From: Natrinema gelatinilyticum
GTDB lineage: Archaea > Halobacteriota > Halobacteria > Halobacteriales > Natrialbaceae
NCBI RefSeq assembly: GCF_024266705.1
Contig: NZ_CP100756.1
Coordinates: 3,038,001 to 3,102,000, forward strand
Reading direction: 5' to 3'
Length of the DNA: 64,000 bases
The notes below the pieces were generated by a model. The model was not told where the DNA came from. It saw nothing but the letters and a program-made list of their open reading frames with translations, and did no database searches. Positions 51,395 through 59,569 of this stretch are shown here, piece after piece. Both the position numbers and the translations under genes were made by a program. How positions within the stretch are numbered: position 1 is the stretch's first letter; each line of letters opens with the position of its first letter.

Positions 51395-51991
51395 ATGCCA
51401 CCTATCGCGCTGCCACACGACGCGAAGGCTGGACCGACGAAACCGGAGGTCCGGGCCGTCGTTCGGTCGAAGCTCGCGCTCGAGCCGGACGACCACTTCG
51501 CGGAGGTCGGCTCCTGTACGGGAGCCGTCACGATCGAGGCCGCACAGCGAGCCGGGCGGGTGACCGCCCTCGAACGAAAGTCGGAGCGACTCGAGACGAC
51601 ACGACGGAACCTCGAAGCGAACGAGAACTCCGTTCAGGCCGACGTCGAACTGCGCAACGTGGAAGCACCAGCAGGACTTCCGGACGACGTTGATGCGCTC
51701 TTTCTGGGCGGAAGCCGAAACGTCAAAGCGGTCCTCGACCACGCCGTCGAAACCGAAATCGACCGCGTTGTCATGAACGTCTCGCGGCTCGAAACCGCCG
51801 GTAAAGCGACCGAGGCCTTCCGCGAGCGCGACCTGCTCGGTGAGGTCGTCCAGTTTCAGGTGAGCCACGGCTACGAACTCGCTGGTGCGACGAGTTTCGA
51901 CCCGGACAATCCGGTATACATGCTAGTCGGGAGCGCGACGCCGGACGAAGGCGAGAAAGTCGTCGCCGACGGCGGTGAGGCGATCCGATGA
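51395..51991 (+). CDS. cbiT: Cobalt-precorrin-6B (C15)-methyltransferase (decarboxylating) CbiT
   Basis: 198 residues from MPPIALPHDAKAGPTKPEVR. Class I SAM methyltransferase: the P-T-K-PEVRAVV start is typical of CbiT/CobL-C. EVGSCTGAVTIEAAQRA is motif I (near 38-52), and VMNVSRLETAGKATEAF is the later conserved strand. It methylates C-15 and decarboxylates the acetate at C-12 of the corrin. First gene of the second cbi arm, overlapping cbiL (ATGA). Longer upstream frames are rejected because the TATA box fits this start. Confidence 0.92.
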   Translation: MPPIALPHDAKAGPTKPEVRAVVRSKLALEPDDHFAEVGSCTGAVTIEAAQRAGRVTALERKSERLETTRRNLEANENSVQADVELRNVEAPAGLPDDVDALFLGGSRNVKAVLDHAVETEIDRVVMNVSRLETAGKATEAFRERDLLGEVVQFQVSHGYELAGATSFDPDNPVYMLVGSATPDEGEKVVADGGEAIR

Positions 51992-52797
51992 CGCTGTTCG
52001 GCGTCGGACTCGGCCCTGGCGAGGCCGACCTCGTGACTGTCCGCGGGAAGTCGGTCCTCGAGAACGCCGACGTGGTCTACTCGCCGGGACGCCTGTCGCG
52101 GACCGTCGCGCTCGAGCACGTCGACGAGTCGAAGATCGGTAATCTCGAGTTCCCGATGACGAAAGACGAGGAGAAACTGCGGGCGGCGTGGAAGGAGGCC
52201 GCGGCGGAGATCGCTCCGAACGCGCGCGACGGCGACGTCGCGTTTGTCACGCTGGGCGACCCAAACGTCTACTCGACCTTCGGGCACCTCCGCCGGACGA
52301 TCGACGCGTTCCACCCTGACGTGGATCTCGAGATCGTCCCCGGCGTGAGCGCGGTAACGGCCTTCGCGACCGCACTGGGGGTCGAGATCGAGGCCGGTGC
52401 GGGGCTCTCCTTGCGGGAGGCCGCCGCCGGCCACAGCCCGACGGGGCCGGATCGGATGATCCTGTTCAAGGTAACCGATGCGCCGGCCACCCACGAGGGC
52501 CTCGCCGAGGCCAATTACGAGGTGACCTACGGCCGCCGGCTATTCATGGAGCAGGGCGAGACGCTCGTCACTGACGATCCCGCAGCGATCGACCAGCGCG
52601 ACTACTACACGCTCGCCTACGCCGAGAAGGCAGACCTCCAGGTCGAGCGGGCGACTGCGGCCTTCGAGACCGATACCACTGCATCGGAGATCCGCTCTGA
52701 TGGTGGCCGCGAGGTGACCGACGACGAACTGTCCGCCCTCGAGCGCGCTGAAGGCAGCGAAGGTGGCGACTGCGGACAGAGTGGAGGCCGCCGATGA
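51988..52797 (+). CDS. cbiL: Cobalt-factor-II (C20)-methyltransferase CbiL
   Basis: 269 residues. LFGVGLGPGEADLVTVRGKS starts the tetrapyrrole methylase domain. DVAFVTLGDPNVYSTFGHLR is the GDP loop and EIVPGVSAVTAFATALG the conserved substrate loop. It adds the methyl group at C-20, the first methylation of the cobalamin-specific branch. A ~35-residue acidic C-terminal tail is extra. Overlaps cbiF (ATGA). Confidence 0.92.
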   Translation: MTLFGVGLGPGEADLVTVRGKSVLENADVVYSPGRLSRTVALEHVDESKIGNLEFPMTKDEEKLRAAWKEAAAEIAPNARDGDVAFVTLGDPNVYSTFGHLRRTIDAFHPDVDLEIVPGVSAVTAFATALGVEIEAGAGLSLREAAAGHSPTGPDRMILFKVTDAPATHEGLAEANYEVTYGRRLFMEQGETLVTDDPAAIDQRDYYTLAYAEKADLQVERATAAFETDTTASEIRSDGGREVTDDELSALERAEGSEGGDCGQSGGRR

Positions 52798-53693
52798 CCG
52801 ACGACACCGAAAACGACCCGCAGGACGCGATTGACTCGGAAAGCCAGTTCCGGCCCGAGGAACTCGACGATCGGATATTCGAGCACGGCGCAGGCGACGA
52901 ACAGGAGGGGATCCCCTTCGTCGGTGCCGGCCCCGGCGACCCGCGCCTGCTGACCGTCGCCGGAAAGGAACTGCTCGAGGCGGCCGACCTCGTCGTTCAC
53001 GCCGGTTCGCTGGTCAACAGCGAACTGCTCGCGGCGTACTGCGCCCACGCGGAGCTGGTAAATTCCATCGGCAAGAACCTCGAGGAGCTGATCCCCCTGA
53101 TGCGGGACGCATACGAGAGCGGCGAGAACGTGGTCCGCCTGCACAGCGGCGATCCCGCGATTTACGGCGCGGCGCTCGAGCAGATGGACGCGCTGGAATA
53201 CGAGGGCGTCCCGACGTACTTCGTGCCAGGCGTCACGTCGGCGTTCGCGGCCAGCGCGACGCTCCGGACGCAGTTGACGCTCAACGAAGTATCGAATCAC
53301 GTCGCGTTCACCCGGCCACAGGGCAAGACCCTGACGCCCGAGGAGGACCACATCTCCGACTTCGTCGAGATGGGCGACGTGACGACCTGTATCTACCTCG
53401 GCACCCACGCGGTTCGCGACACGATGGACCGACTGCTAGAGGACGATCACGACCCCGAGACCCCGGTCGCGGTGATCTACCACGCTTCGTGGCCAGACGA
53501 GGACGTGATCGTCGGCTCGGTCGGAGATATCGCAGATAAGGTGGAGCAAGCCGGCTATCGCGCCTCGGCGCTGGTCGTCATCGGCGATGCCGTGACCGGC
53601 ACGGGCTACGAGCGATCCTTCCTCTACGGTGACTGGGCCAATCGAGGCGCTTCGTCGGAAACCGTTAGCGAAACGGAAGCAGGTGACGACTGA
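52794..53693 (+). CDS. cbiF: Cobalt-precorrin-4 (C11)-methyltransferase CbiF
   Basis: 299 residues. After an acidic ~35-residue N-terminal extension come FVGAGPGDPRLLTVAGKELL, ADLVVHAGSLVN (typical of CbiF) and VVRLHSGDPAIYGAALEQMD. Then follow YFVPGVTSAFAASATLRTQL and VAFTRPQGKTLTPEEDHI. It methylates C-11 of the ring before CbiG opens the delta-lactone. The next gene starts 213 bases later, an unusual gap in this tight operon. Confidence 0.92.
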   Translation: MTDDTENDPQDAIDSESQFRPEELDDRIFEHGAGDEQEGIPFVGAGPGDPRLLTVAGKELLEAADLVVHAGSLVNSELLAAYCAHAELVNSIGKNLEELIPLMRDAYESGENVVRLHSGDPAIYGAALEQMDALEYEGVPTYFVPGVTSAFAASATLRTQLTLNEVSNHVAFTRPQGKTLTPEEDHISDFVEMGDVTTCIYLGTHAVRDTMDRLLEDDHDPETPVAVIYHASWPDEDVIVGSVGDIADKVEQAGYRASALVVIGDAVTGTGYERSFLYGDWANRGASSETVSETEAGDD

Positions 53694-53694
53694 G

Positions 53695-53895
53695 ATGCAG
53701 TGGAATTGCAACCGCGACCACGATGAACGTCCTTGGAACGCTCGGCAGTTGCGACTCGGTGTGCGCTTCGCACTCGCTAGTCGCTGCAGTGCTTGTATCG
53801 TCTCGCTCGCCGAGTGCGTCAACCCCTTTCAGTCCCACCTGCGCGGTGGACCGAACGGCCTGGGAGAGCGTGGACAGGACAGCTCTGGAATGTGA
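53695..53895 (+). CDS. Possible Cys-containing small ORF between cbiF and cbiG
   Basis: 66 residues start one base after the cbiF stop. The sequence contains MQWNCNRDHDERPWNARQLR and RCSACIVSLAEC (four of its Cys in a short span), but it is basic and unlike its acidic neighbours. It may be chance, or the remains of a small metal-binding protein. Confidence 0.25.
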   Translation: MQWNCNRDHDERPWNARQLRLGVRFALASRCSACIVSLAECVNPFQSHLRGGPNGLGERGQDSSGM

Positions 53896-53906
53896 GAGGT
53901 CAGACA

Positions 53907-54902
53907 ATGAGTTCAGGAACTGAGAACACGGATGCGACGGACGATTCTGGAGCGGACGACGGCGGCCACTGTTCGACGCCGGATTCGGACGGCGAAGTCG
54001 CCGAAGAGATCGCAATCGTCTCCTTCGGACGGAAGATGGACACCGCCGAGGAACTCGAGAACGAACTCGAGGATCGCTACGCGGTGATCGACATCATCGA
54101 GTATCACGGTGACGTCTTCGAGGAGCACTGGGGCGAGTACGACTGTTTCATCGGACTGATGGCCTCCGGGATCGCGATGCGGAAGACGGCCCACCTGCTC
54201 GACGACAAGTGGGACGACCCCGCGATTTGCGTCGTCGACGAGGAACTGACGTGGGCCATCCCGATCACGGGCGGCCACCACGGCGCGAATCAGGTCGCAC
54301 AGGACCTCGCGACGATGGGCGCGGTCCCTGCGATGACCACCGCGAGCGAGGCGGCCGGCAAGCAAGGCGTCGAATCCCGTGCGAAGGCGATGGACGCCCA
54401 CGTCGTCAACGGCGATTCGACGGTGAAGACGAATCTCGCCGTACTGGACGACACCCTCGGACCAGTCGAGCGCCTCGAGGGTCCGAAAGCGGTCCTCGTC
54501 GGCGACGACGTAACGGTCCTCAAGCGCAACACGGACGAGGGGATCGTCATCGGCACCGGCAGTGTCTCCGGTGCGAGTAAAGAGGCGTTCCTCGCCGCGT
54601 GGGAGATGGCGCTCGAACAAACGGACTACGACCTCACCGACGTCGAGTTCGTCGGCTCTGCGACGCGAAAGGAAGACGAGGATGGACTGCTCGCGGCCGC
54701 CCGGGAACTTGACCTCGGCGTCGTCGCGTTCGACAAGGAAACGCTGCTCGCACACGAGGGGCCGACTCCCTCGAAGTCAAAGGAGCTGATCGGCTGGCCT
54801 GGCGTTTCCGAGGCGTCGGCGATCGCCGGCGGTCGCGAGCAGGAACTGGTACTCGAGAAGGTCAGCTACGAGAACGAGGTCACGGTGGCGATCGGTCGAT
54901 GA
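53907..54902 (+). CDS. cbiG: Cobalt-precorrin-5A hydrolase CbiG
   Basis: 331 residues from MSSGTENTDATDDSGADDGG. The N-terminal CbiG domain includes YDCFIGLMASGIAMRKTAHL and AICVVDEELTWAIPITGGHH. The C-terminal CobE/GbiG-C domain has EFVGSATRKEDEDGLLAAAR. The enzyme opens the ring-A lactone to release the C-20 carbon as acetaldehyde in the anaerobic pathway. Length and domain order are normal. It overlaps cbiH1 (ATGA). Confidence 0.92.
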   Translation: MSSGTENTDATDDSGADDGGHCSTPDSDGEVAEEIAIVSFGRKMDTAEELENELEDRYAVIDIIEYHGDVFEEHWGEYDCFIGLMASGIAMRKTAHLLDDKWDDPAICVVDEELTWAIPITGGHHGANQVAQDLATMGAVPAMTTASEAAGKQGVESRAKAMDAHVVNGDSTVKTNLAVLDDTLGPVERLEGPKAVLVGDDVTVLKRNTDEGIVIGTGSVSGASKEAFLAAWEMALEQTDYDLTDVEFVGSATRKEDEDGLLAAARELDLGVVAFDKETLLAHEGPTPSKSKELIGWPGVSEASAIAGGREQELVLEKVSYENEVTVAIGR

Positions 54903-55798
54903 GTTCCGACGCCGACGCTGCGGAGGCGACCGACGCTGACGCCGCGGCCGATGCCAGCGGCTCGCCTGCCGAACACGGCACCCTCTACGTGGTCGGCATC
55001 GGCCCCGGCCTCCCAGATCACATGACCAAGCGGGCCAAAGCCGTCATCGAGGCCGCCGACGTCGTCATCGCCTCGAGCCTCTACCAGGAGTTCCTGCGCG
55101 CCGACGGGACGGTCCCGTCGGAGGAGCGGATGGACGAGGACGGGATCGCCACACGTGATGACGGATCTACACAGGAAATCGTCCGCTCGACGATGGGTCG
55201 CCAGATCGAACTCGCTCGCGCAGCGTTCGACTACGTTCGGGAGGGCAAGGACGTGGCCCACGTCTCCGGCGGCGATCCGTCGGTCTACGGCAAGTCGGAC
55301 CTCGTCTTCAAGATGGCCGACGAAGAGGACGCGACGGACGTGCCAATCGAGATCGTTCCCGGCCTCACCGCGGCGCTCGGCGGCGCGGCTACCGTCGGCG
55401 CGCCGCTATGTAACGACTTCTGTACCGTCTCGCTGTCGGACAAGTGGCGCGGTTGGGACGAGATCGAGGAGAAACTACGTGCAGCCGCGATTTCCGGCTT
55501 CGTGATCGTTCTCTACAACTGCTGGCGGAACTACGAGAAGGCCGTCGATATCGTCCGAGAGGAGCGGACCGACGACGCCTCAGTGGCCATCGTCAACGAT
55601 GCCGGCAGGGAAGACGCCGGCCGCAACGGCGAGAGCCAGTTCATCACGACCCTCGGCGAGGCCGCCGACCACGACGACAAGGTGTCGGGGATGGGGACCT
55701 CGTTGATCGTCGGCAATCACCAGACCGAGACCTGGCGCAACGACGAGCGAACGTACCTCGTCACCCCACGCGGCGGGCGTGACGTCGACGATTTCTGA
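54899..55798 (+). CDS. cbiH1: Cobalt-precorrin-3B (C17)-methyltransferase CbiH, copy 1
   Basis: 299 residues with a short Ala-rich N-terminal tail. The domain starts VVGIGPGLPDHMTKRAKAVI, and DVAHVSGGDPSVYGKSDLVF is the SAM loop. IVPGLTAALGGAATVGAPLC and NDFCTVSLSDKWRGWDEIEE are the CbiH substrate segments, followed by VLYNCWRNYEKAVDIV. It methylates C-17 with ring contraction. A second copy follows 18 bases later. Confidence 0.9.
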   Translation: MSSDADAAEATDADAAADASGSPAEHGTLYVVGIGPGLPDHMTKRAKAVIEAADVVIASSLYQEFLRADGTVPSEERMDEDGIATRDDGSTQEIVRSTMGRQIELARAAFDYVREGKDVAHVSGGDPSVYGKSDLVFKMADEEDATDVPIEIVPGLTAALGGAATVGAPLCNDFCTVSLSDKWRGWDEIEEKLRAAAISGFVIVLYNCWRNYEKAVDIVREERTDDASVAIVNDAGREDAGRNGESQFITTLGEAADHDDKVSGMGTSLIVGNHQTETWRNDERTYLVTPRGGRDVDDF

Positions 55799-55816
55799 CC
55801 AAAACAGCATACATCC

Positions 55817-56842
55817 ATGAGTACGGACACCAACGCGGACGTTGACACAGAATCGACTTCCAAGTGCGGTGCCTCGACGAGCGAAGCGAGCACCGATAAA
55901 TCGAGTTCGAACTGCGGCGCCTCGAGCAATACGGACGACTCGAGTGGCTCGAAGTGTGGCGCGTCTTCGAGCTCGGGTTCTTCGACCTCGAATTCGTGCG
56001 GAGCCTCGAGTACGGACGATAGTTCGACCGAGCAGGAGGTTGGCGCGACGGTCGACGACTTCGACGCCGAGCCGGGCCAGCTGATCGCCGTCGGCCTCGG
56101 TCCCGGCCACCCCGAGGGGATGACTGAGCGCGCGAAGGCGGCGCTGCTCGCGGCCGACCACATCGTGGGCTATACGACCTACATCGAGCTGATCCCCGAC
56201 GAAATTACCGAGGACGCCGACGACATCTACGACACGCCGATGTGTGGCGAAGTCTCACGCACCGAGGAGTCGATCGATCGCGCGCTCGCGGGAAACGACG
56301 TGGCAATCGTCGGTAGCGGCGACCCGAACGTCTACGCGCTCGCTGGGCTCGCACTGGAGATACTCGAGTCGAAAGGGGCGACGGCGTCGATGGTCGACTT
56401 CGATGTCGTACCGGGTGTCCCTGCCGCACAGTCCTGTGCGGCACGCCTGGGGGCACCGCTGGTGAACGACACGGTCTCGATTTCATTGTCGGACCACCTC
56501 GTCCCGATGCCGGAGATCGAGTCGCGGCTGCACTCGGTGGCCAACGAGAACTTTACGATCACGATCTACAACCCCTGGAGCCGCAAGCGTCGGGAGAACT
56601 TCGAGAAGTGCTGTGAGATCCTCCTAACTCACCGCGATCCAGACACGCCGATCGGCGTCGTCCACGGGGCCGGTCGCGACGACGAGCAGGTGCTGATCAC
56701 CGAACTCGGTGAACTCGAGGAGCTCGGCGAGAGCGAGATCATCGACATGACGACGACGATCGTCGTCGGCACCGAGGACACCTACGTCTGGGACGACCGG
56801 ATGGTGACCCCGCGCGGCTACGAGACGAAGTACGACTACTGA
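55817..56842 (+). CDS. cbiH2: CbiH copy 2 with a Cys-Gly-Ala-Ser repeat tail
   Basis: 341 residues. The first ~75 residues are a Ser/Thr-rich low-complexity tail with four CGAS motifs (Cys 17, 33, 47 and 61; spacing 16, 14, 14). The methylase domain then reads VGLGPGHPEGMTERAKAALL, VAIVGSGDPNVYALAGLALE, VVPGVPAAQSCAARLGAPLV and NDTVSISLSDHLVPMPEIES. It is clearly CbiH-type and differs from copy 1 throughout. The four Cys may bind metal (cobalt or an Fe-S cluster), which is inference. It may do the C17 step itself or a distinct methylation. Confidence 0.88.
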   Translation: MSTDTNADVDTESTSKCGASTSEASTDKSSSNCGASSNTDDSSGSKCGASSSSGSSTSNSCGASSTDDSSTEQEVGATVDDFDAEPGQLIAVGLGPGHPEGMTERAKAALLAADHIVGYTTYIELIPDEITEDADDIYDTPMCGEVSRTEESIDRALAGNDVAIVGSGDPNVYALAGLALEILESKGATASMVDFDVVPGVPAAQSCAARLGAPLVNDTVSISLSDHLVPMPEIESRLHSVANENFTITIYNPWSRKRRENFEKCCEILLTHRDPDTPIGVVHGAGRDDEQVLITELGELEELGESEIIDMTTTIVVGTEDTYVWDDRMVTPRGYETKYDY

Positions 56843-56872
56843 GCGACGATCCCACTAGCGAACTACACCACT

Positions 56873-57139
56873 ATGCCACGATACGAAGTCACCATCGAGA
56901 AAGACGCCTGTGACGGCATCTTCGCCTGCCTGACCCGCGACCCGCGGTTCGTCGAGGGCGAGAACGGTCTCGCGACGATCGATCCCGGCGCGGATCCGGT
57001 CTACGACTGCGAGGGCGAAGTGACTAACAACGCCGAGCGCGTCGTCGCGACGTTCGACGATGACCGCATCGACGAGGCCCAGCAGGCCGCCGCGGCCTGC
57101 CCGACGGACGCCATCGTCGTCCGGGAGATGGGCGAATGA
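56873..57139 (+). CDS. Ferredoxin-like single-cluster Fe-S protein
   Basis: 88 residues. KDACDGIFACLTRDPRF places Cys at 13 and 19; further Cys are at 46 and 76 (AAAACPTDAI). The order C-x5-C ... C-P is that of small archaeal single-cluster ferredoxins, with an acidic residue (D14) in the middle of the usual motif. It is probably an electron carrier for a reductive step of corrin synthesis. It overlaps the next gene (ATGA). Confidence 0.8.
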   Translation: MPRYEVTIEKDACDGIFACLTRDPRFVEGENGLATIDPGADPVYDCEGEVTNNAERVVATFDDDRIDEAQQAAAACPTDAIVVREMGE

Positions 57140-57876
57140 GCGGTACGGAAGCTCCGACCGAAGTCGGGGTCCCGTCGGATCCACTCGCGGGCCACCCCGC
57201 GACGGCGTACTTCTGGGGCCACGTCGCCGGTAGCGGCGACGTCTCGGACGACCGAATCGAAGTGGTGACCAACGATGAGGAATCTGCACAGGTGCTCGCC
57301 GCGGTCGCGGGCGGCGACTTCGAGCACGAGACGACTACCCGCGACTACGCCCACGACACTTCGATCACGCGCACGGAAGACGAGTACACGCTGTCGATTG
57401 GCGGTGAGGGGAACGAGGGAGACGACCCCACCGGCGCGGGTCTGCTCGGACGGAGCGGCGTGCTCGGCCTCCCCGTCGACGGCCGTGGAAACTATCGCTT
57501 CGGTGCGTTCGCGAGCCACGATCGTGAACTGCTCCGGGGCCTGCTCGAGGGCTGTGGCACGATCTGTTTCAAGTCCTCCAGTGGGACGGTCGGCATCTCG
57601 TTCGTTCACGACGATCGGAAGCTGCTCAAGCTCGCGCAGGAGCTGATCGCGGAGTGTCCGGTCGAAGCGCCCGTCGACGAGCTCTCGGAGACCTCGTCGG
57701 GCGGTTACTGGTTCGGCATCGACGACGCCACCGCGCCCGATTTCGGCACGTGGCTATACGGGGACTGCGAGGAAACCGGACTGTTCGCGCCGAGTCGCCG
57801 GCGCAAACTCGAGATGAGCCTCGAACAGGCCGAGTCGTACGACCGAACTGATCCGGGCGCTCCAGACGACCGATGA
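57136..57876 (+). CDS. Unknown cobalamin-operon protein with two LAGLIDADG-like motifs
   Basis: 246 residues. Two segments resemble LAGLIDADG helices and their following strands: AYFWGHVAGSGDV (24-36) with IEVVTNDEESAQVLAAVAGG, and ELLRGLLEGCGTI (131-143) with VGISFVHDDRKLLKLAQELI. The catalytic acids are not conserved: the motif 1 ending is GSGD and motif 2 has Cys for Asp. The sequence between and after is beta-rich and basic at the end (SRRRKLEM). It overlaps both the ferredoxin and cbiX genes, so it belongs to the pathway. I infer a domesticated homing-endonuclease fold with a new role. Function unknown. Confidence 0.6.
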   Translation: MSGTEAPTEVGVPSDPLAGHPATAYFWGHVAGSGDVSDDRIEVVTNDEESAQVLAAVAGGDFEHETTTRDYAHDTSITRTEDEYTLSIGGEGNEGDDPTGAGLLGRSGVLGLPVDGRGNYRFGAFASHDRELLRGLLEGCGTICFKSSSGTVGISFVHDDRKLLKLAQELIAECPVEAPVDELSETSSGGYWFGIDDATAPDFGTWLYGDCEETGLFAPSRRRKLEMSLEQAESYDRTDPGAPDDR

Positions 57877-59105
57877 GCACCCTCGACGAATCTCCGTCCG
57901 CGGCCGCAGACGCCTTCGAGGACGAAGCCATCCTCCTCGTCGGCCACGGCTCCCGCCGCGAGAAATCCAACGAGCAAGTCCGCGCATTGGCCGCTTCCCT
58001 CGAGTCGCGGCTGGGACTGCCGGTCGATGCCGCGTTCCTCGAACTCGCAGAGCCTGCGATCGACGAGGCGTTCGCGGAACTCGAACCCCTCGTGTCGAGA
58101 GTAACCGTCGTCCACTGCTCGTTGTTCGCCGCGAGCCACGTGAAAAACGACGTCCCGCTCTCGATCGAGCGAGCCCGCACCGAACACGACCTCGAGATCG
58201 ACAACGGAGGGCACCTGGGTATTCATCCGGCGATTCTGGACCTCCTGGATGACCGCGCCGCTGCCGTCGAGTGCGACCTGGACGTCGATCGCAGCGGGGA
58301 CGACGTCGCCGTCGTTCTCTGTGCGCGGGGATCGAGCGATCCGGACGCCAACGGCGACGTTCACAAACTCGCCCGTCTGCTGTTCGAGGGCCGCGCGTTC
58401 GATCGCGTCGAGGCGACGTTCATCGGTGTGACGGAACCGACCCTCGACGACACTCTCCACGGCCTTTCGAAACACAGACCCGACGCGGTCGTCGTCCTGC
58501 CATACATGCTCGGCGATGGCGTCCTGACCCAACGCGTGCGCGACTGGACCGCAGGGTTCCACGACGAGTATCCGTACGTCGACGCGCTCGCCGGCGACCC
58601 GCTCGGAACCGATTCTCGGTTACTCGATGTTTTCGCCGATCGCTGGCAGGAGGCTCGCAGCGGGAGCGTAGAAATGTCCTGTGATACGTGCAAGTACAAG
58701 GTCGACCTCGAGGGTTACGAGGAGGACGTCGGCGGCGCGCGAGCGATGCTCCGGGCGCTGACGCATCAGGAGACCCACGCCGACCGGGAATCGGTCGACG
58801 ACGATCCGCACAGCCACGATGCGCCGGAGAAACACGTCGTAGTCTGTACGAACCGCACGTGCACAGAAATGGGATCGCCAGGGGTTCTCGAGCGCCTCCG
58901 GCAGGAAGCCAGGGACTCCGAGCATTGCGACGCCCGCATCACGCGGTCGTCGTGTCTGGGACGCTGTGGTGACGGACCGATGGTCGCGGTCTATCCCGAC
59001 GGGATCTGGTACGGCGACGTGGCGAGCGACGATGCCGAACGGATCGTCGCCAACCACCTCGACCGTGACCGGATCGTCAGCTACCTCGTCGATCAGAGCC
59101 TGTAA
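57873..59105 (+). CDS. cbiX: Sirohydrochlorin cobaltochelatase CbiX with C-terminal Fe-S domain
   Basis: 410 residues. The chelatase region has AILLVGHGSRREKSNEQVRA with the metal-binding His, HCSLFAASHVKNDVPL and a repeat-like second half (VVLCARGSSDPDANGDVHKL, VVLPYMLGDGVLTQRV). SCDTCKYKVDLEGYEEDVGG follows near 268. The C-terminal thioredoxin-like [2Fe-2S] domain has CTNRTCTEMG, then SSCLGRCGDGPMVAVYPDGI. The enzyme inserts Co2+ into sirohydrochlorin, the early step of the anaerobic pathway. It overlaps the unknown gene before it. Confidence 0.92.
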   Translation: MSTLDESPSAAADAFEDEAILLVGHGSRREKSNEQVRALAASLESRLGLPVDAAFLELAEPAIDEAFAELEPLVSRVTVVHCSLFAASHVKNDVPLSIERARTEHDLEIDNGGHLGIHPAILDLLDDRAAAVECDLDVDRSGDDVAVVLCARGSSDPDANGDVHKLARLLFEGRAFDRVEATFIGVTEPTLDDTLHGLSKHRPDAVVVLPYMLGDGVLTQRVRDWTAGFHDEYPYVDALAGDPLGTDSRLLDVFADRWQEARSGSVEMSCDTCKYKVDLEGYEEDVGGARAMLRALTHQETHADRESVDDDPHSHDAPEKHVVVCTNRTCTEMGSPGVLERLRQEARDSEHCDARITRSSCLGRCGDGPMVAVYPDGIWYGDVASDDAERIVANHLDRDRIVSYLVDQSL

Positions 59106-59191
59106 CGGTGCACGATGGGACTCATCGCGGTATCAATTCGGAATCATACGCCAACTGACTGCGGACACACACGGAGCTTACCCAACAACTC

Positions 59192-59569
59192 ATGAGCTGT
59201 CACGAAATCGAAGCACTGCGACTCGGACTGATGACTGTCCTCGGCGTCGGCGACCAGAGCGCCCGCGATCACGCGGAAACAGAACTCGAGGGCCACCTCG
59301 AGGGCCCGATTCTGGGCCTCGCAGAGGCCGAAACCCTCGCGGCCGTACAGCGCCACCTCGACGCAGCGCTGGTCGAGCTCGAGGAATCGATCGCGACGAT
59401 GGACAGCGACGACCCGGAATACGAGTATGCGCGTGGGCGATTGCTGGCCGTCCGCGACGCCGAGCGGTCGGTGAATCGATTGAGCGTGCAGGGGGAGGAC
59501 ATCGTCGACGGTCTCGGTGATGCCCACGATACCCTCCACGAGACCTTCCCGGTCGAGGTGGATGGATGA
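59192..59569 (+). CDS. DUF3209 family protein
   Basis: 125 residues, helical. MSCHEIEALRLGLMTVLGVG is the family start, followed by ARDHAETELEGHL, VQRHLDAALVELEESIATMD and a C-terminal helix. DUF3209 genes sit next to cobalamin genes in haloarchaea; the Cys and His near the start (SCHE) could bind metal. Function unknown. It overlaps the propeller gene (ATGA). Confidence 0.8.
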   Translation: MSCHEIEALRLGLMTVLGVGDQSARDHAETELEGHLEGPILGLAEAETLAAVQRHLDAALVELEESIATMDSDDPEYEYARGRLLAVRDAERSVNRLSVQGEDIVDGLGDAHDTLHETFPVEVDG

